Shown: positions 22,393 to 32,720, counted from the first letter of the stretch. The stretch: 64,000 nucleotides of DNA from Kiloniellaceae bacterium (GCA_021776195.1 JAJFGK010000138.1:1-64000), one strand, 5' to 3'. A program made the numbers and translations. Notes: generated by a model not told the origin, from the sequence alone.

Positions 22393-23513
22393 AGCGCGCC
22401 TCCCTGTCCGGCGCGCCGCCGGGTCAGGGCCAGGATCATGCCGGTGCCGATCGCCAGGGCGATGAGCGACGAGCCGCCGTAGCTGATGAAGGGCAGGGTC
22501 ATGCCCTTGGGCGGGATCAAGTGCAGCGCCGAGGCCATGTTGATGATGGCCTGGAGGCCAAATTGAATCAGCAGGCCCGAAACCGCCAGCACGACAAAGA
22601 GGTCGGTTTCCCGCAGCACACGGACCAGCCCGCGCAGCACGACGAAGCCGAACAGCATGACGATGAACAGACAGGCGATCACGCCGAGTTCCTCGCCGGC
22701 CACGGCAAAGATGAAATCGGAATGGGCGTCGGGCAAATGGGCCTTCACCGTGCCTTCGCCGGGCCCGCGGCCAAAAGGGCCGCCGCTGCGAAAGGCCTCC
22801 ATGGACTGGGAGATCTGGTAACGGTCGCTCGCCTCGGGATCGAAGAATCCGTTGATGCGCACCCGCACGTGCGGGAAGGTGAAGTAGGCGCCCAGCAGTC
22901 CCGCGGCGGCGAGGCATCCAAGCAGCCCGACCCAGAGCAGGGGCAGGCCGGCGAGGAAGAGCTCGCCACCCCAGATCGCCGTGACCAGGACCGACTGACC
23001 CAGATCGGGCTGCAGCAACAGCAGGGCGACCAGCAAACCCCAGAGACCCAGGGCCAGGCGGCTGCCGGGAATGCCCGCCCCGCCGCGCTGTGCCGCGAGG
23101 AGCCAGGCGATGGTGATGGCGAAGAACGGCTTCACGAATTCGGAAGGCTGCAGGGAAAAGCCGGCGAGCGCGAGCCAGCGTGTCGAGCCCTTGGCTTCGG
23201 ACCCGATGAGGAGTGTCACGACGAGCAGGATCACGCTCACGATGAAGCCGATTACGGCGATGCGTCGCACGCCGCGCGGACTGAGCAGGGAAAAGCCGAG
23301 CAGCAGAGCCGCCGCCAGGGGCAGCAGGACCAGTTGACGGCTGGCAAGATGAAAGGCCCCCAGACCGATCCGTCCGCCCGCCGCCGGCGAAGCCGCCAGG
23401 ATCAGGAGGGCACCGAAACCCATCAGGCAGATCACCGCGGCCAGGGACCAGCGATCGATGGTCCACCACCAATGGCTTAGATGGCTGCGGTCGGTGCGGG
23501 CGAAGCCGGTCAT
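22389..23513 (-). CDS. ftsW: Septal peptidoglycan glycosyltransferase FtsW (SEDS)
   Basis: Polytopic SEDS polymerase that works with FtsI at the septum. The 374-residue product has about ten membrane spans, and the diagnostic C-terminal 'PFISYGGSSLIALAIGTGM'. The long periplasmic loop with 'FRSGGPFGRGPGEGTVKAHL' is the normal active-site loop region ('LPDAHSDFIFAVAGEELG'). I chose the ATG at 23513 because it overlaps the murD stop (ATGA); an ATG three codons upstream is possible. Confidence 0.96.
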   Translation of the reverse strand: MTGFARTDRSHLSHWWWTIDRWSLAAVICLMGFGALLILAASPAAGGRIGLGAFHLASRQLVLLPLAAALLLGFSLLSPRGVRRIAVIGFIVSVILLVVTLLIGSEAKGSTRWLALAGFSLQPSEFVKPFFAITIAWLLAAQRGGAGIPGSRLALGLWGLLVALLLLQPDLGQSVLVTAIWGGELFLAGLPLLWVGLLGCLAAAGLLGAYFTFPHVRVRINGFFDPEASDRYQISQSMEAFRSGGPFGRGPGEGTVKAHLPDAHSDFIFAVAGEELGVIACLFIVMLFGFVVLRGLVRVLRETDLFVVLAVSGLLIQFGLQAIINMASALHLIPPKGMTLPFISYGGSSLIALAIGTGMILALTRRRAGQGGAL

Positions 23514-24946
23514 TGCAGCCATGCCCCCTCTTGCGACCAGTCTTCGAGATCGCTTTCCGCGCCGCCAAGCGCCCCGACGGCTTGCTTGAAGGCGTCGCCG
23601 CGGGCTTCGAAGTCGGCGAACTGGTCAAAGGATGCGCAGGCCGGCGACAGCAGCACCACCGGCGTTCGGCAGCGGCCCTCTGCCAGTGCCGCGCGGGCGG
23701 CCCGGCTGGCGGCGGCCACGGCTTGTTCCAGGGTCTGGTGTTGGGAATGGCGCAGGCGGTCTCCCAACTCGGTGGCAAAGGACCCGGCGGCCTCGCCAAT
23801 CAGGAAAGCCTCTTCGGCCTTCCCCAACAGGGTGTCCAGGCCGGCCAGTCCGTCCGCCTTGGGCCGCCCTCCCGCGATCCAGAAGACCTCCCGGTAGCAG
23901 TCCAGCGCCCGGGCCGCGGCGTCCGGGTTGGTTGCCTTGGAATCATTGATGTAGGCGACTCCGTCGAGCACCGCGACCAGTTCCTGGCGATGGGCCAGAC
24001 CGGGAAAGGAGCGCAGGCAGGCGCTGACCACCGGGGGATCGATCCCAGCGGCGGTGCAGGCCGCATAGGCGGCGGCGGCATTTTGCCAGTTGTGCCTGCC
24101 GGGCAGGCTGACGATGGGCTTCAGGTCCATGACCGCGACCGGCTCGTCGCCGGTGGCATCGGTCAGGATGCCGTTTTCCACATAGACGCCCTTGTCCAGC
24201 CGGGTCTGGCCGGACACCGGCACCACGAACTGCAGGCCCGTCGCCGCAAGGTCTTCGAAAAGCGCCCGGGTATGGGCATCGTCGACGGCGACCACCGCCG
24301 TGCGCGGCTTGGTCTGGCGGTGGAAGATCAGCTCCTTGGCCGCCTTGTAGCCCTCCAGGCCGCCGTGCCGCTCCAGGTGATCGGGGCTGATGTTCAACAA
24401 AACCGCGACGTCGAAGGTGATCGAGACGGTGATCTCCAACTGGTAGGACGACATCTCGAGTACATAAAAGCCGCTGGAGTCCAGCCCGTCGAGGGCCAGT
24501 GCCGGCGTGCCGAGATTGCCGCCGACGGCGACCTGACGGCCGGACAGCTCGAAGATGTGGCCGATCAGGGCCGTGGTGGTCGATTTCCCGTTGGTCCCGG
24601 TGATCCCGATGTACTGGGCGTCGCGCTGAGCGCGGCCCAGCAGCTCGATATCGCCGATGATTTCGCAGCCGTTCTCACGCGCCAGGGCGGCCATCGGGTG
24701 CGGGCTAGGATGGCGATGGGGGATGCCCGGCGAGATGACCAGGGAGGTCAGCTCGCGCCAGTCGCAATCCATCAGGTCGACGATCGGGATGCCCTTGGCG
24801 GCGGCCGCCTCGCGCACGGTCTCGCTGTCGTCCCAGGCCCAGACCTCGGCGCCCGACGCGGTCAGGGCGCGCGCCGCGGTCGTGCCGCTGCGGCCGAGAC
24901 CGAGAACCGCCACCGGGAGGCCGCCGAAGAAGGAGAGGTCGATCAT
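23510..24946 (-). CDS. murD: UDP-N-acetylmuramoyl-L-alanine--D-glutamate ligase
   Basis: Adds D-glutamate to UDP-MurNAc-L-Ala. The 478 residues start 'MIDLSFFGGLPVAVLGLGRSG' (Rossmann N-terminal domain), carry the P-loop 'GITGTNGKSTTTALI', the central 'LEMSSYQLE' and the C-terminal 'YINDSKATNPDAAARAL'. The ATG at 24946 follows GGAGGGCCC and lies 11 bases after mraY. Slightly longer than E. coli MurD (438). Confidence 0.97.
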   Translation of the reverse strand: MIDLSFFGGLPVAVLGLGRSGTTAARALTASGAEVWAWDDSETVREAAAAKGIPIVDLMDCDWRELTSLVISPGIPHRHPSPHPMAALARENGCEIIGDIELLGRAQRDAQYIGITGTNGKSTTTALIGHIFELSGRQVAVGGNLGTPALALDGLDSSGFYVLEMSSYQLEITVSITFDVAVLLNISPDHLERHGGLEGYKAAKELIFHRQTKPRTAVVAVDDAHTRALFEDLAATGLQFVVPVSGQTRLDKGVYVENGILTDATGDEPVAVMDLKPIVSLPGRHNWQNAAAAYAACTAAGIDPPVVSACLRSFPGLAHRQELVAVLDGVAYINDSKATNPDAAARALDCYREVFWIAGGRPKADGLAGLDTLLGKAEEAFLIGEAAGSFATELGDRLRHSQHQTLEQAVAAASRAARAALAEGRCRTPVVLLSPACASFDQFADFEARGDAFKQAVGALGGAESDLEDWSQEGAWLQ

Positions 24947-24957
24947 CGGGCCCTCCC

Positions 24958-26046
24958 TCAGCGCAGCTTCAAGGTGGCCAGCCCGGCCAGGGCCAGGATC
25001 GAGGCGATAATCCAAAAACGGATCACGATGGTCGGCTCCGCCCAGCCCTTCTTCTCGAAGTGGTGGTGGAGCGGCGCCATGCGAAACACGCGCCGTCCGG
25101 TCAGCTTGAAGGAGGCGACCTGGACGATGACCGAAACGGTTTCCAGAACGAAGAGGCCGCCGACGATGGCGAGCACCAGTTCGTGCTTGGTGACGATCGC
25201 GATCGAGCCCAGGGCGCCGCCGCAAGATAGCGATCCGGTGTCGCCCATGAAGACCATGGCCGGCGGGGCGTTGAACCAGAGAAAGCCCAGGCTGGCCCCG
25301 ACCAGGGCGCCGCAGAAAACCGCCAGGTCGCCGGCGCCTGGAATATGATGAACCTGCAGGTAGTCGGCGAAGAAGGCGTTGCCCACCAGATAGGCAATCA
25401 GGGCGAAGCAGCCGGCGGCGATCATGACCGGCACGATGGCCAGGCCGTCCAGGCCGTCGGTCAGGTTCACCGCATTGGAGGCGCCGACCATGACGACCAG
25501 GGCGAAGGGGATGTAGAACCAGCCGAGGTTGATCAGCAGGTCTTTCAGGAAGGGCACCGCCAGATGGGTGTCCATGCCCTCCGGCGCCAGCTTCACGATC
25601 CAGACCGCGGCGGCGAGGCTCAGGCTCAGTTGCGCCAGCAGCTTGACCCGCGCCGAGATGCCGTCGCTCGAACGCTTGGTGAGCTTGGCGTAGTCATCGA
25701 CGAAGCCGATGGCGCCAAAGCCGGCGGTCACCAACAGAATGATCCAGACGTAAGGGTTGGCCAGGTTGGCCCACAGCAGCGTCGAGGTGACGATGGCGAT
25801 CAGGATCAGGAAGCCGCCCATGGTGGGCGTGCCCTTCTTGGTCAGCAGATGGCTTTCCGGGCCGTCTTCGCGGATCGGCTGTCCCTCGCCCTGCTTGCTG
25901 CGCAGCCAGGTAATAATCCGCGGGCCGAGCAGAAAACAGATCGCCAGCGACGTCATGACCGCGCCGCCGGTGCGGAAGGTCAGGTAGCGGAAGAGATTGA
26001 AGAAAATGTACTCGTCGCCCAGGGGCACCAGAAAATTATAAAGCAC
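24958..26046 (-). CDS. mraY: Phospho-MurNAc-pentapeptide transferase MraY
   Basis: Integral membrane enzyme that transfers phospho-MurNAc-pentapeptide to undecaprenyl phosphate, giving lipid I. The 362 residues have about ten membrane segments and the family motifs 'TPTMGG', the Mg-binding '[15 protein letters not shown]', '[13 protein letters not shown]' and the C-terminal '[15 protein letters not shown]'. It overlaps the 3' end of murF by 11 bases. Confidence 0.98.
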   Translation of the reverse strand: MLYNFLVPLGDEYIFFNLFRYLTFRTGGAVMTSLAICFLLGPRIITWLRSKQGEGQPIREDGPESHLLTKKGTPTMGGFLILIAIVTSTLLWANLANPYVWIILLVTAGFGAIGFVDDYAKLTKRSSDGISARVKLLAQLSLSLAAAVWIVKLAPEGMDTHLAVPFLKDLLINLGWFYIPFALVVMVGASNAVNLTDGLDGLAIVPVMIAAGCFALIAYLVGNAFFADYLQVHHIPGAGDLAVFCGALVGASLGFLWFNAPPAMVFMGDTGSLSCGGALGSIAIVTKHELVLAIVGGLFVLETVSVIVQVASFKLTGRRVFRMAPLHHHFEKKGWAEPTIVIRFWIIASILALAGLATLKLR

Positions 26047-27505
26047 GGGCGCCTCCCGTGGCCTTGCCAGACGGGGTATCGCCGGACGGGTTCTTGTTCG
26101 CCAGGGCCTCGATGGCCTCGACGATGACCTTCATCCTGGAGCCGAGCGAGCCCTTGACCAGGACCAGATCGCCGGGCCTCAGGGTTTCGGCGACCAGCTT
26201 GGCCAGATCGGCCGAGGTCGCCACATGGCGGCAGGGCAGGATGTCCGGCAGCGCGGCTTGCAGTGCGGCCATTTCGGGACCGCAGAGCAGCGCCAGATCG
26301 GCCGCCCGGGTCAGCGGTCCGGCCAGCCGGGCGTGATGGAAGGCGGCCTCGTCGCCCAGCTCCAGCATGTCGCCCAGGATCGCGACCCGGCGCCCGCCGG
26401 TTGCCGGCTGGCCCTCGGACAGCACCGCCAGGGCGGCGCGCATCGAGGTCGGATTGGCGTTGTAGCTGTCGTCGATCAGGGTGATGACGCCATCGGGCAG
26501 GGCCACGGGAACCCAGGCGCCGCGGCCGCGCAGCGGTTTCAGCCCGGCGAGGGCGGCGGCGGCCTGGCTCGGATCGGCGCCGGCCAGTTTCACCGCGGCG
26601 AGCACGGCCAGGGAGTTTGTGACCCAATGCAGGCCTGGCGTGCCCAGCCGGTAGTCGATCGCCTCGCCCAGGATGTCGGCGCGCACTGTGCTGCCATCGA
26701 CGTCGCTGTTGCAGTCGAGCAGACGGGCGTCGGCTTCGCGGTGTCGGCCGAAGCCGACGACCCGCTCTGCTCCGGCCTCCAGGGCGCGGTCGCGCAGGTG
26801 GTGATAGAGCGCATGATCGCGGTAGAGCAGGGCACAGCCGCCCGGCTCCAGGGCCTCGAAGATCTCGGCCTTGGCGTCGGCGATGGCGAAGATCGACTCG
26901 AAGTTGCCGATATGGACGGGCTCGACGTTGGTGATGATCGCGATGTGAGGCCGCACCAGAGCGGTCAGCTCGCGGATCTCGCCCGGATTGTTCATGCCCA
27001 GCTCGAACACGCCGTAGCGCGATTGCCGCGGCATGCGGGCCAGGCTCAAGGGCACGCCCCAGTGATTGTTGAGGCTGGAAAGGCTGGCCGAGGTCGCGGC
27101 CTGGATTTCGAGACAGCGCCGCAAGGCCTCCTTGGTGCCGGTCTTGCCGACACTGCCGGTGACCGCGATCATGCGGCCGCCGCAGCGCTCCCGCGCCGCC
27201 CGGCCCAGGGCCCAGAGGCCCTCCAGCGTATCGGCGACCCGCAGCAACTGCTCGTCCGGTTCTTGAACCCGGCTGTCGCGGGCGACCATCGCCGCCACCG
27301 CGCCCTGTTCGAGGGCCTGCGGGGCAAAGTCGTGGCCGTCGAAACTCGGGCCCTTCAGGGCGACGAAAAGGTCGCCGGCGACCACGCTGCGGCTGTCGAT
27401 CGCGACGCCCGACGCGGTCCAGTCGCCCGCCGTCCGTCCGGCGGTCGCCGCGGCCGTCTCGGCCGCCGTCCAGAGCGGGTCGGCCTGGTGCCCGGCGCCG
27501 GTCAT
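26036..27505 (-). CDS. murF: UDP-MurNAc-tripeptide--D-Ala-D-Ala ligase
   Basis: Adds D-Ala-D-Ala to complete the pentapeptide. The 489 residues begin with the variable N-domain ('[19 protein letters not shown]'), then the P-loop '[15 protein letters not shown]', central '[13 protein letters not shown]' and C-terminal '[16 protein letters not shown]'. The ATG at 27505 overlaps the murE stop by four bases. Confidence 0.98.
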   Translation of the reverse strand: MTGAGHQADPLWTAAETAAATAGRTAGDWTASGVAIDSRSVVAGDLFVALKGPSFDGHDFAPQALEQGAVAAMVARDSRVQEPDEQLLRVADTLEGLWALGRAARERCGGRMIAVTGSVGKTGTKEALRRCLEIQAATSASLSSLNNHWGVPLSLARMPRQSRYGVFELGMNNPGEIRELTALVRPHIAIITNVEPVHIGNFESIFAIADAKAEIFEALEPGGCALLYRDHALYHHLRDRALEAGAERVVGFGRHREADARLLDCNSDVDGSTVRADILGEAIDYRLGTPGLHWVTNSLAVLAAVKLAGADPSQAAAALAGLKPLRGRGAWVPVALPDGVITLIDDSYNANPTSMRAALAVLSEGQPATGGRRVAILGDMLELGDEAAFHHARLAGPLTRAADLALLCGPEMAALQAALPDILPCRHVATSADLAKLVAETLRPGDLVLVKGSLGSRMKVIVEAIEALANKNPSGDTPSGKATGGARAL

Positions 27506-28989
27506 GACCGCCCCTCCAGATCGCGTTGAACAGTCCGGGCGACGTCCCGGTCATCGAACGGCAAGACGTGTTCCCCCACGATCTGGCCAGGTTCATGGCC
27601 CTTGCCGGCAATTGCCAAAACGTCGCCCGGACCAAGGTTGGCCATCGCGTGAGCGATGGCCTCCCCCCGATCGCCAATCTCGGTTGCCTGGGTCATCGCG
27701 GCGCGGACCTGACGGCGGATGGCCGCCGGGTCCTCGCTGCGCGGATTGTCGTCGGTCAGCACCGCCACATCGGCGAGGCGCTCGACCACCTTGCCCATCT
27801 GCGGGCGTTTTCCCGGGTCGCGGTCGCCCCCGCAGCCGAAGATCGCCCAGAGCCGGCCCTGGGTATGGGGCCGCAGGGCCTGGAGCAGGGTTTCGAGGGC
27901 CGCCGGCGTGTGCGCGTAGTCGACATAGACCGTACCGCCGGCCGGGGTGGCGGCGACCCGTTCGATCCGCCCCGGCACGCCTTGCAGGTGCCCGAGGACG
28001 GCCAGGATGGCACCGCGTTCGCCGCCGGTCGCGAGCACCAGTCCGATGGCCGCCAGCAGGTTCCAGCCCTGAAAGGCGCCGGCCAGTGGCAGGGCCAGGG
28101 TCATTTCCTCGCCGTCGAAGGAGACGGTCAGGTTCTGCCCGTCGGGCAGCGGGGTCTGCTCGACGATCCGGAGCTGCCGCGCGTTGCGCCCATAGTCGAT
28201 GATCCGCAGGCCGCGCCGGTCGCAGATCTCGGCCAGCAGGGGGTACTCGCTGATGTCGGCGTTCAGCACCGCGGTGGCCCCGGCCGGCAGCAGCTCCTCG
28301 AAAAGCCGGAGCTTGGCCGTCAGGTACTCGGCCATGGTGCCGTGGTAGTCCAGGTGGTCGCGCGACAGGTTGGTGAAGGCCGCCGCGCTCAGACGCAGGC
28401 CGTCGAGGCGGTGCTGGTCGAGCCCGTGGCTGGAGGCTTCCAGGGCCAGATGGTCGAGGCCGTCGCGGGCCAGACCGGCCAGGCAGCGGTGCAGCTCGAC
28501 CGGATCCGGCGTGGTCAGGGCGGCGGGGGCATCCGGTCGTGGCGGCGTCAGGCCCAGGGTGCCGAGGCTCGCGGCCGAATGACCCAGGGCCCGCCAGATC
28601 TGGCGGGCGAACTCAGCCACCGAGGTCTTGCCGTTGGTCCCCGACACGGCCACGGTCCAGCGCGGCTGGGCAGCGTGATAGCGGGCCGCCATCAAGGCCA
28701 GGCGGCGGCGCGGATTGGCGTCGACGATGAGCGGAAAGTCGGCTGCGGCCCCGGGGCCGAGGATCGTGCGGTCGCTGCCGGTCGGCGCCAGGACCGCGGC
28801 GGCGCCCTTGGCCAGGGCTTGCGGCACGAAGGCGCGCCCGTCCTGCCGGCTGCCGGGCAGGGCCGCGAAGAGGGCGCCCGGGATCACCTGACGGCTGTCT
28901 GCCGTCAGTCCTGTGATTTCTACCTGCAGCGTTGCATCCTGCGGCATCATGCCGGCGGTTTCCTGCTCCAATAGGTCAGCGAGACGCAA
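27502..28989 (-). CDS. murE: UDP-MurNAc-L-Ala-D-Glu--meso-DAP ligase
   Basis: Adds the third residue of the stem peptide. P-loop '[16 protein letters not shown]', central '[16 protein letters not shown]' and the specificity motif DNPRSEDP, which in this family indicates meso-diaminopimelate rather than lysine. The start is not certain: the conserved N-terminal 'LRLADLL' is only included if the TTG at 28989 is used, giving 495 residues (E. coli MurE is 495) and overlapping ftsI by 14 bases. The first ATG, at 28950, would give 482 residues and lose that motif. Confidence 0.95.
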   Translation of the reverse strand: MRLADLLEQETAGMMPQDATLQVEITGLTADSRQVIPGALFAALPGSRQDGRAFVPQALAKGAAAVLAPTGSDRTILGPGAAADFPLIVDANPRRRLALMAARYHAAQPRWTVAVSGTNGKTSVAEFARQIWRALGHSAASLGTLGLTPPRPDAPAALTTPDPVELHRCLAGLARDGLDHLALEASSHGLDQHRLDGLRLSAAAFTNLSRDHLDYHGTMAEYLTAKLRLFEELLPAGATAVLNADISEYPLLAEICDRRGLRIIDYGRNARQLRIVEQTPLPDGQNLTVSFDGEEMTLALPLAGAFQGWNLLAAIGLVLATGGERGAILAVLGHLQGVPGRIERVAATPAGGTVYVDYAHTPAALETLLQALRPHTQGRLWAIFGCGGDRDPGKRPQMGKVVERLADVAVLTDDNPRSEDPAAIRRQVRAAMTQATEIGDRGEAIAHAMANLGPGDVLAIAGKGHEPGQIVGEHVLPFDDRDVARTVQRDLEGRS

Positions 28990-30763
28990 GGTCCTGCCCC
29001 TTACCGCGCGCGGCGGTCTCGAGCAGTAGTTGGTTGCGGCTGTCTTCTTCGATCTGATTGCTCTGCGGCTCCAGGCCCACGATCGGCGCCATGCGCTCGA
29101 CCAGGCGGCCGACCAGGGGCGCGGCGACCCAGCCCGCGGTCGCATAGCCGAAGGTCTCCTTGGTGCCCTTGGGTTCGTCGATCATGGCGAACACGACGTA
29201 GCGCGGGTCGTTCATCGGAAAGGCGCCGGCGAAGGAGGCGATCCGCGCCTTGCGCTTGCCGTACTTGTCCGAGGTGCCGGTTTTGCCGCCGACCATGAAC
29301 TGTTCGACGTTGGCCTTGCGGCCGGTGCCGTGGGTCACCACCAGGCGCATCAGGCGCCGCATGATGTCCGAGGTCTCGGCGCTGATCACCCGGCGGTCGA
29401 CGAGCGGCCCCTTCTCGCCGATGCTGTCCTCGCCGCGCTTCAACAGCGTGGCGGCGCGATAGGTGCCGCCGTTGACGATGGCGCTGACCGCGCTGGCCAG
29501 CTGCACCGGACTGACCGCCACGCCATGACCATAGGAAATCGTCATGGTGTTAATCTCGCGCCAGGGCGAGGGGGCCTGTGGCTGGCCGACCTCGGACAAC
29601 TCGAGGGCCGGCCGCTCGAGCAGGCCGAGGCTCTCCAGAAAGGCCTGCTGCGCTTGGGTTCCGGCGTCCATGGCCATGTGGACGGTGCCGATGTTGCTGG
29701 AGTGGATGAAGATCTCCGGGACCGACATCCAGCGGTTCTTGGGCTTATAGTCGCGGATGGTGTAGCGCGCGACCCGGATCGGGTTGCTCGTGTCGTAGCC
29801 GTCCTGCAGTCCCACGACACCCCGGTCGAGGGCCATCGCGGTGGTGAAGATCTTGAAGACCGAGCCCATCTCGTAGATGCCGAGGCTGGCCCGGTTGAAG
29901 CGCGTATCGGCGGGCGCCTTGCCGGGACGACGGGGATCGAAGTTCGGCAGCGAGACCATGGCCAGGACCTCGTGGGTCTTGGCGTCGAGAATGACCCCGG
30001 CCCCGCCGATGGCGCGGAAGGTCGCCATGCTGCTCGCCAGCTCTTCGGTCATGATGTGCTGCAGGCGCAGGTCGATCGACAGCGCCAGGGGATCGGTCAC
30101 GCCGCGCAGGCGATCGTCGAAGGACAGCTCGATCCCGGCGAGGCCCTGGTTGTCGATGTTGGTGAAGCCGACCAGGTGAGAGGTCAGGGCGCCCTGGGGA
30201 TAGAAGCGGTGGTCCTCGCGCTCGAAGTTCAGCCCCGGAAGGCCGAGCCGGTTGACCTCGTAGTGCTCCTGCGGCGAAAGATTCCGTTTGATATAGACAT
30301 AGTCCTTGGCGCTCGAGAGCTTGGCCAGGAGCGAGCTTTCCGACTTGTCGTGCAGGATGGCGGCCAGCAACCGGGCGCCCTCGGCCGGATCGCGAACCTG
30401 ATAGGGCCGGGCCGACAGCGAATAGGTCGGCATGGTGGTGGCCAGGACAATGCCGTTGCGATCGACGATTTCGGCCCGGTGGGTGGCCAACTGCGGGGTG
30501 CTGGTCGTCTCCGCGACGCGCGGCTCGCTGCCGCGGTCGAAGACGCCCAGATCGACCACCCGAACCGCGATCACGGCAAAGGCGATGAGAAAGACGATGC
30601 CGGAGAAGACCAGCCGGTTGCGGGCGGTCTCCAGGGCCTCCTGGGCATTGCCTTCGACCCTGACGACCTCGGCCGTCAGGCTTTCCACGGCGGCCCTGGG
30701 ATGGGCTGGCGCCGGGGGATAGGGTGGCGCAAAATGCCGCGCCGGCTCGTTCGGCTCGGTCAT
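28976..30763 (-). CDS. ftsI: Septal transpeptidase FtsI (PBP3)
   Basis: Class B penicillin-binding protein that cross-links septal peptidoglycan. The 595 residues have a Pro-rich cytoplasmic tail, one membrane span ('LVFSGIVFLIAFAVIAVRVV', about 50-70), the PBP dimerisation/pedestal domain and a transpeptidase domain with SxxK 'GSVFKIF', SxN 'SSNIG' and KTG 'GGKTGTSDKYG'. The ATG at 30763 overlaps ftsL as ATGA. Confidence 0.97.
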   Translation of the reverse strand: MTEPNEPARHFAPPYPPAPAHPRAAVESLTAEVVRVEGNAQEALETARNRLVFSGIVFLIAFAVIAVRVVDLGVFDRGSEPRVAETTSTPQLATHRAEIVDRNGIVLATTMPTYSLSARPYQVRDPAEGARLLAAILHDKSESSLLAKLSSAKDYVYIKRNLSPQEHYEVNRLGLPGLNFEREDHRFYPQGALTSHLVGFTNIDNQGLAGIELSFDDRLRGVTDPLALSIDLRLQHIMTEELASSMATFRAIGGAGVILDAKTHEVLAMVSLPNFDPRRPGKAPADTRFNRASLGIYEMGSVFKIFTTAMALDRGVVGLQDGYDTSNPIRVARYTIRDYKPKNRWMSVPEIFIHSSNIGTVHMAMDAGTQAQQAFLESLGLLERPALELSEVGQPQAPSPWREINTMTISYGHGVAVSPVQLASAVSAIVNGGTYRAATLLKRGEDSIGEKGPLVDRRVISAETSDIMRRLMRLVVTHGTGRKANVEQFMVGGKTGTSDKYGKRKARIASFAGAFPMNDPRYVVFAMIDEPKGTKETFGYATAGWVAAPLVGRLVERMAPIVGLEPQSNQIEEDSRNQLLLETAARGKGQDLASR

Positions 30764-31092
30764 GGCCCTGGGTCCTGGATCGTGAAGGCGTGGTTGTACT
30801 CCGCCAGCAGCAGATCGCGCCGCGGCCCCAGGTCGCCGCTCTTGATGAAGCGCGCCGCGGTCAGCTCCTGGTAATCGAGGCGTCGCTTGGCAATGTCGGC
30901 AATGCGGGCCGGCCGGGTCAGGTAACTCCAATCTGCGCGGGCCACATGGATCGCCTCCTGCTCCAGCACGATATCGCGCTGCAGCCGGCGCAGCTCGGCC
31001 TCCGTCGATTGGGTTTCCTGGGAAATCCAGTAGGCGGCAAGCGCCGAGAGCGCGGCGGCCGTGCAGAGCAGGAACAAGGAGAATCGCGACAC
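30760..31092 (-). CDS. ftsL: Cell division protein FtsL
   Basis: Small bitopic divisome protein that pairs with FtsB and activates FtsWI. The 110 residues contain one N-terminal membrane span ('FLLCTAAALSALAAYWI', about 7-23) followed by a coiled-coil stretch ('AELRRLQRDIVLEQEAIHV') and the conserved 'ADWSYLTRPARIADIAKRRL'. Position between rsmH and ftsI is standard. Confidence 0.93.
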   Translation of the reverse strand: MSRFSLFLLCTAAALSALAAYWISQETQSTEAELRRLQRDIVLEQEAIHVARADWSYLTRPARIADIAKRRLDYQELTAARFIKSGDLGPRRDLLLAEYNHAFTIQDPGP

Positions 31093-31101
31093 CGGGACCT
31101 C

Positions 31102-32163
31102 CTAGACTCTGGCGGCCGGGCCGGCGCCGGGACCTCGGGCCTGGGCCGGGTGATCGGTCCGCCGGGCCGCGCGCAGGCTCGCTGAGCGGGCCCGTGGGTT
31201 GCTGGCGATCTCGCTGTCGCTGGGCTTCTTCGCGCCGCGAAAAAGTAGGGTGAAGGTCGCATCGCGGCCTCCACCCTTCAGTTGACAGGGAGACGGGTGT
31301 TGGGGTTGGTGGCGCGAGGGCCGCGGATCTTGGCCGCTGCGCTGGCGCAGGAAGGCTTTCGTGATGCCGCTTTCCAGCGAGTGGAAGGCAACCACTGCCA
31401 GTCGGCCGCCCGGGGCCAACAGGCGCTCGGCGGCCTCCAGGCCGCGCTCCAGTTCGCCAAGCTCGTTGTTCACATAGATGCGCAGGGCCTGGAAGGTGCG
31501 GGTGGCCGGGTCCAGGCCGCGGCCCTTGGGCTTGCCTTGCCGGCGGGTGATGACGGCACGGACAATGGCCGCCAACTGACCGGTGCGCTCGATCGGCTTT
31601 TCGGCGCGCGCCGCGACAATGGCCCGGGCGATATGGCGCGACTGGCGTTCCTCGCCGTAGCGATAGAGGATGTCGGCGAGGTCCTGTTCCCCCATGGTCA
31701 TGACCACCTCGGCCGCGCTGGGCCCGCTGTCGTCCTGGTCGCCCGACATACGCATCGAAAGCTCGGCGTCGTGCTGAAACGAAAACCCGCGTTCGGGTTG
31801 GTCGATCTGCATGGATGACAGACCGAGGTCGAGCGAGATCCCGTCGACCCGACCGCCCAATTCATCGGGCAGCAGATTTTCCATGTCGCCGAAACGGCCC
31901 TCGACCAGGGTCAGACGTTCGCCGTAGCGCGCGGCCAGGGTCCGGCCGGCGGCGATCGCGCTGGGGTCCCGGTCGATGCCCCAGACCTTGCAGTCGGCGG
32001 CCTCCAGCAGCGCCTGGCTGTAACCGCCCGCGCCGAAGGTGCCGTCGACGAAGATCTCGCCCGGACGCGGGTCCAGCACCGCCATGACCTCGTTCAGAAG
32101 GACCGGACGATGCCCGCGGGCGGCCGCCTCGCGGATGGCCAGCGCAGTGGATGCTTCGCTCAT
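31102..32163 (-). CDS. rsmH: 16S rRNA m4C1402 methyltransferase RsmH
   Basis: SAM-dependent methyltransferase acting on 16S rRNA C1402. The 353-residue product contains 'HRPVLLNEVMAVL', the SAM motif 'FVDGTFGAGGYSQALL', 'GISLDLGLSSMQID' and C-terminal 'VAFHSLES'. The ATG overlaps the mraZ stop (ATGA). The C-terminal 40 residues are Arg/Pro-rich and not conserved. Confidence 0.97.
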   Translation of the reverse strand: MSEASTALAIREAAARGHRPVLLNEVMAVLDPRPGEIFVDGTFGAGGYSQALLEAADCKVWGIDRDPSAIAAGRTLAARYGERLTLVEGRFGDMENLLPDELGGRVDGISLDLGLSSMQIDQPERGFSFQHDAELSMRMSGDQDDSGPSAAEVVMTMGEQDLADILYRYGEERQSRHIARAIVAARAEKPIERTGQLAAIVRAVITRRQGKPKGRGLDPATRTFQALRIYVNNELGELERGLEAAERLLAPGGRLAVVAFHSLESGITKAFLRQRSGQDPRPSRHQPQHPSPCQLKGGGRDATFTLLFRGAKKPSDSEIASNPRARSASLRAARRTDHPAQARGPGAGPAARV

Positions 32164-32582
32164 GCCGCACCTCCGGCACCGCGTTTTTCCTTATAGGCGG
32201 CGAGACGGTCGGGCGCCCAGATCTGGAAGCGCTTGCCGATGCCAACGAAGGTCGCGGCATCTTCGATCCCGGCTTCCTGGCGCAGGCCGAGCGGCAGAAT
32301 GACCCGGCCGTCGCCGTCGAAGGGCACATGCTGCAGGGCATAGAAGATGCTGGCGGGATCGTCCTGCGCGCTGTCGTTCAGCAGGTCGTCCTGGCTCTGA
32401 TCGCCGACCAATTGCTCCATTAAATCCATGCCGCAGCCTTCAAGGGCATTGGCGCGGCGCGATGGAAAGACGATAATGCCCGGCGTTTCCTGAGTGGAGA
32501 GAGCGTGCCGAAAGGGGGAAGGCACCGACAGCCGGCCCTTCTTATCGACCTTGTTCTCAAAGGTGCCAATAAAGACGGCCAC
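32160..32582 (-). CDS. mraZ: Transcriptional regulator MraZ
   Basis: AbrB-fold ring-shaped DNA-binding protein that represses the dcw operon. The 140-residue product starts 'AVFIGTFENKVDKKGRLS', with the tandem MraZ motifs (DxxGR in 'DKKGRLSVPSPFR' and a second 'GDGRVILPLGLR'). The GTG at 32582 is chosen because GGGGAG precedes it by about seven bases and homologues begin here; an ATG seven codons upstream exists. It heads the cluster, with four phased repeats upstream that it may bind. Confidence 0.93.
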   Translation of the reverse strand: MAVFIGTFENKVDKKGRLSVPSPFRHALSTQETPGIIVFPSRRANALEGCGMDLMEQLVGDQSQDDLLNDSAQDDPASIFYALQHVPFDGDGRVILPLGLRQEAGIEDAATFVGIGKRFQIWAPDRLAAYKEKRGAGGAA

Positions 32583-32664
32583 CTCTAGCTCCCCTCGGCT
32601 CACTACGTTCCGCGCATTGGTCCCTTGGGATCTTGCGCGTTTGGTTTTGTCCGGATCACAGAAT

Positions 32665-32699
32665 TGGGAATTGACGGGATCGGACTGGATATTATGGGA
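32665..32699. promoter_or_regulatory. MraZ operator: four 10-bp-phased repeats
   Basis: TGGGA (32665-32669), CGGGA (32675-32679), CTGGA (32685-32689) and TGGGA (32695-32699) recur with exactly five bases between them. E. coli MraZ binds TGGGN repeats separated by five-base spacers upstream of mraZ, so spacing and sequence both fit. A further TGGGA lies at 32626-32630. Confidence 0.75.
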
Positions 32700-32720
32700 C
32701 TCAATGGTACGAGTAGTAAA
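32691..32720 (-). promoter_or_regulatory. Candidate mraZ/dcw promoter
   Basis: On the minus strand CATAAT (32691-32696) is a plausible -10 and TTTACT (32715-32720) a weak -35, with 18 bases between. The -10 overlaps the outermost MraZ repeat, so bound MraZ would cover it and the initially transcribed region. The leader would be about 100 bases. Confidence 0.4.
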
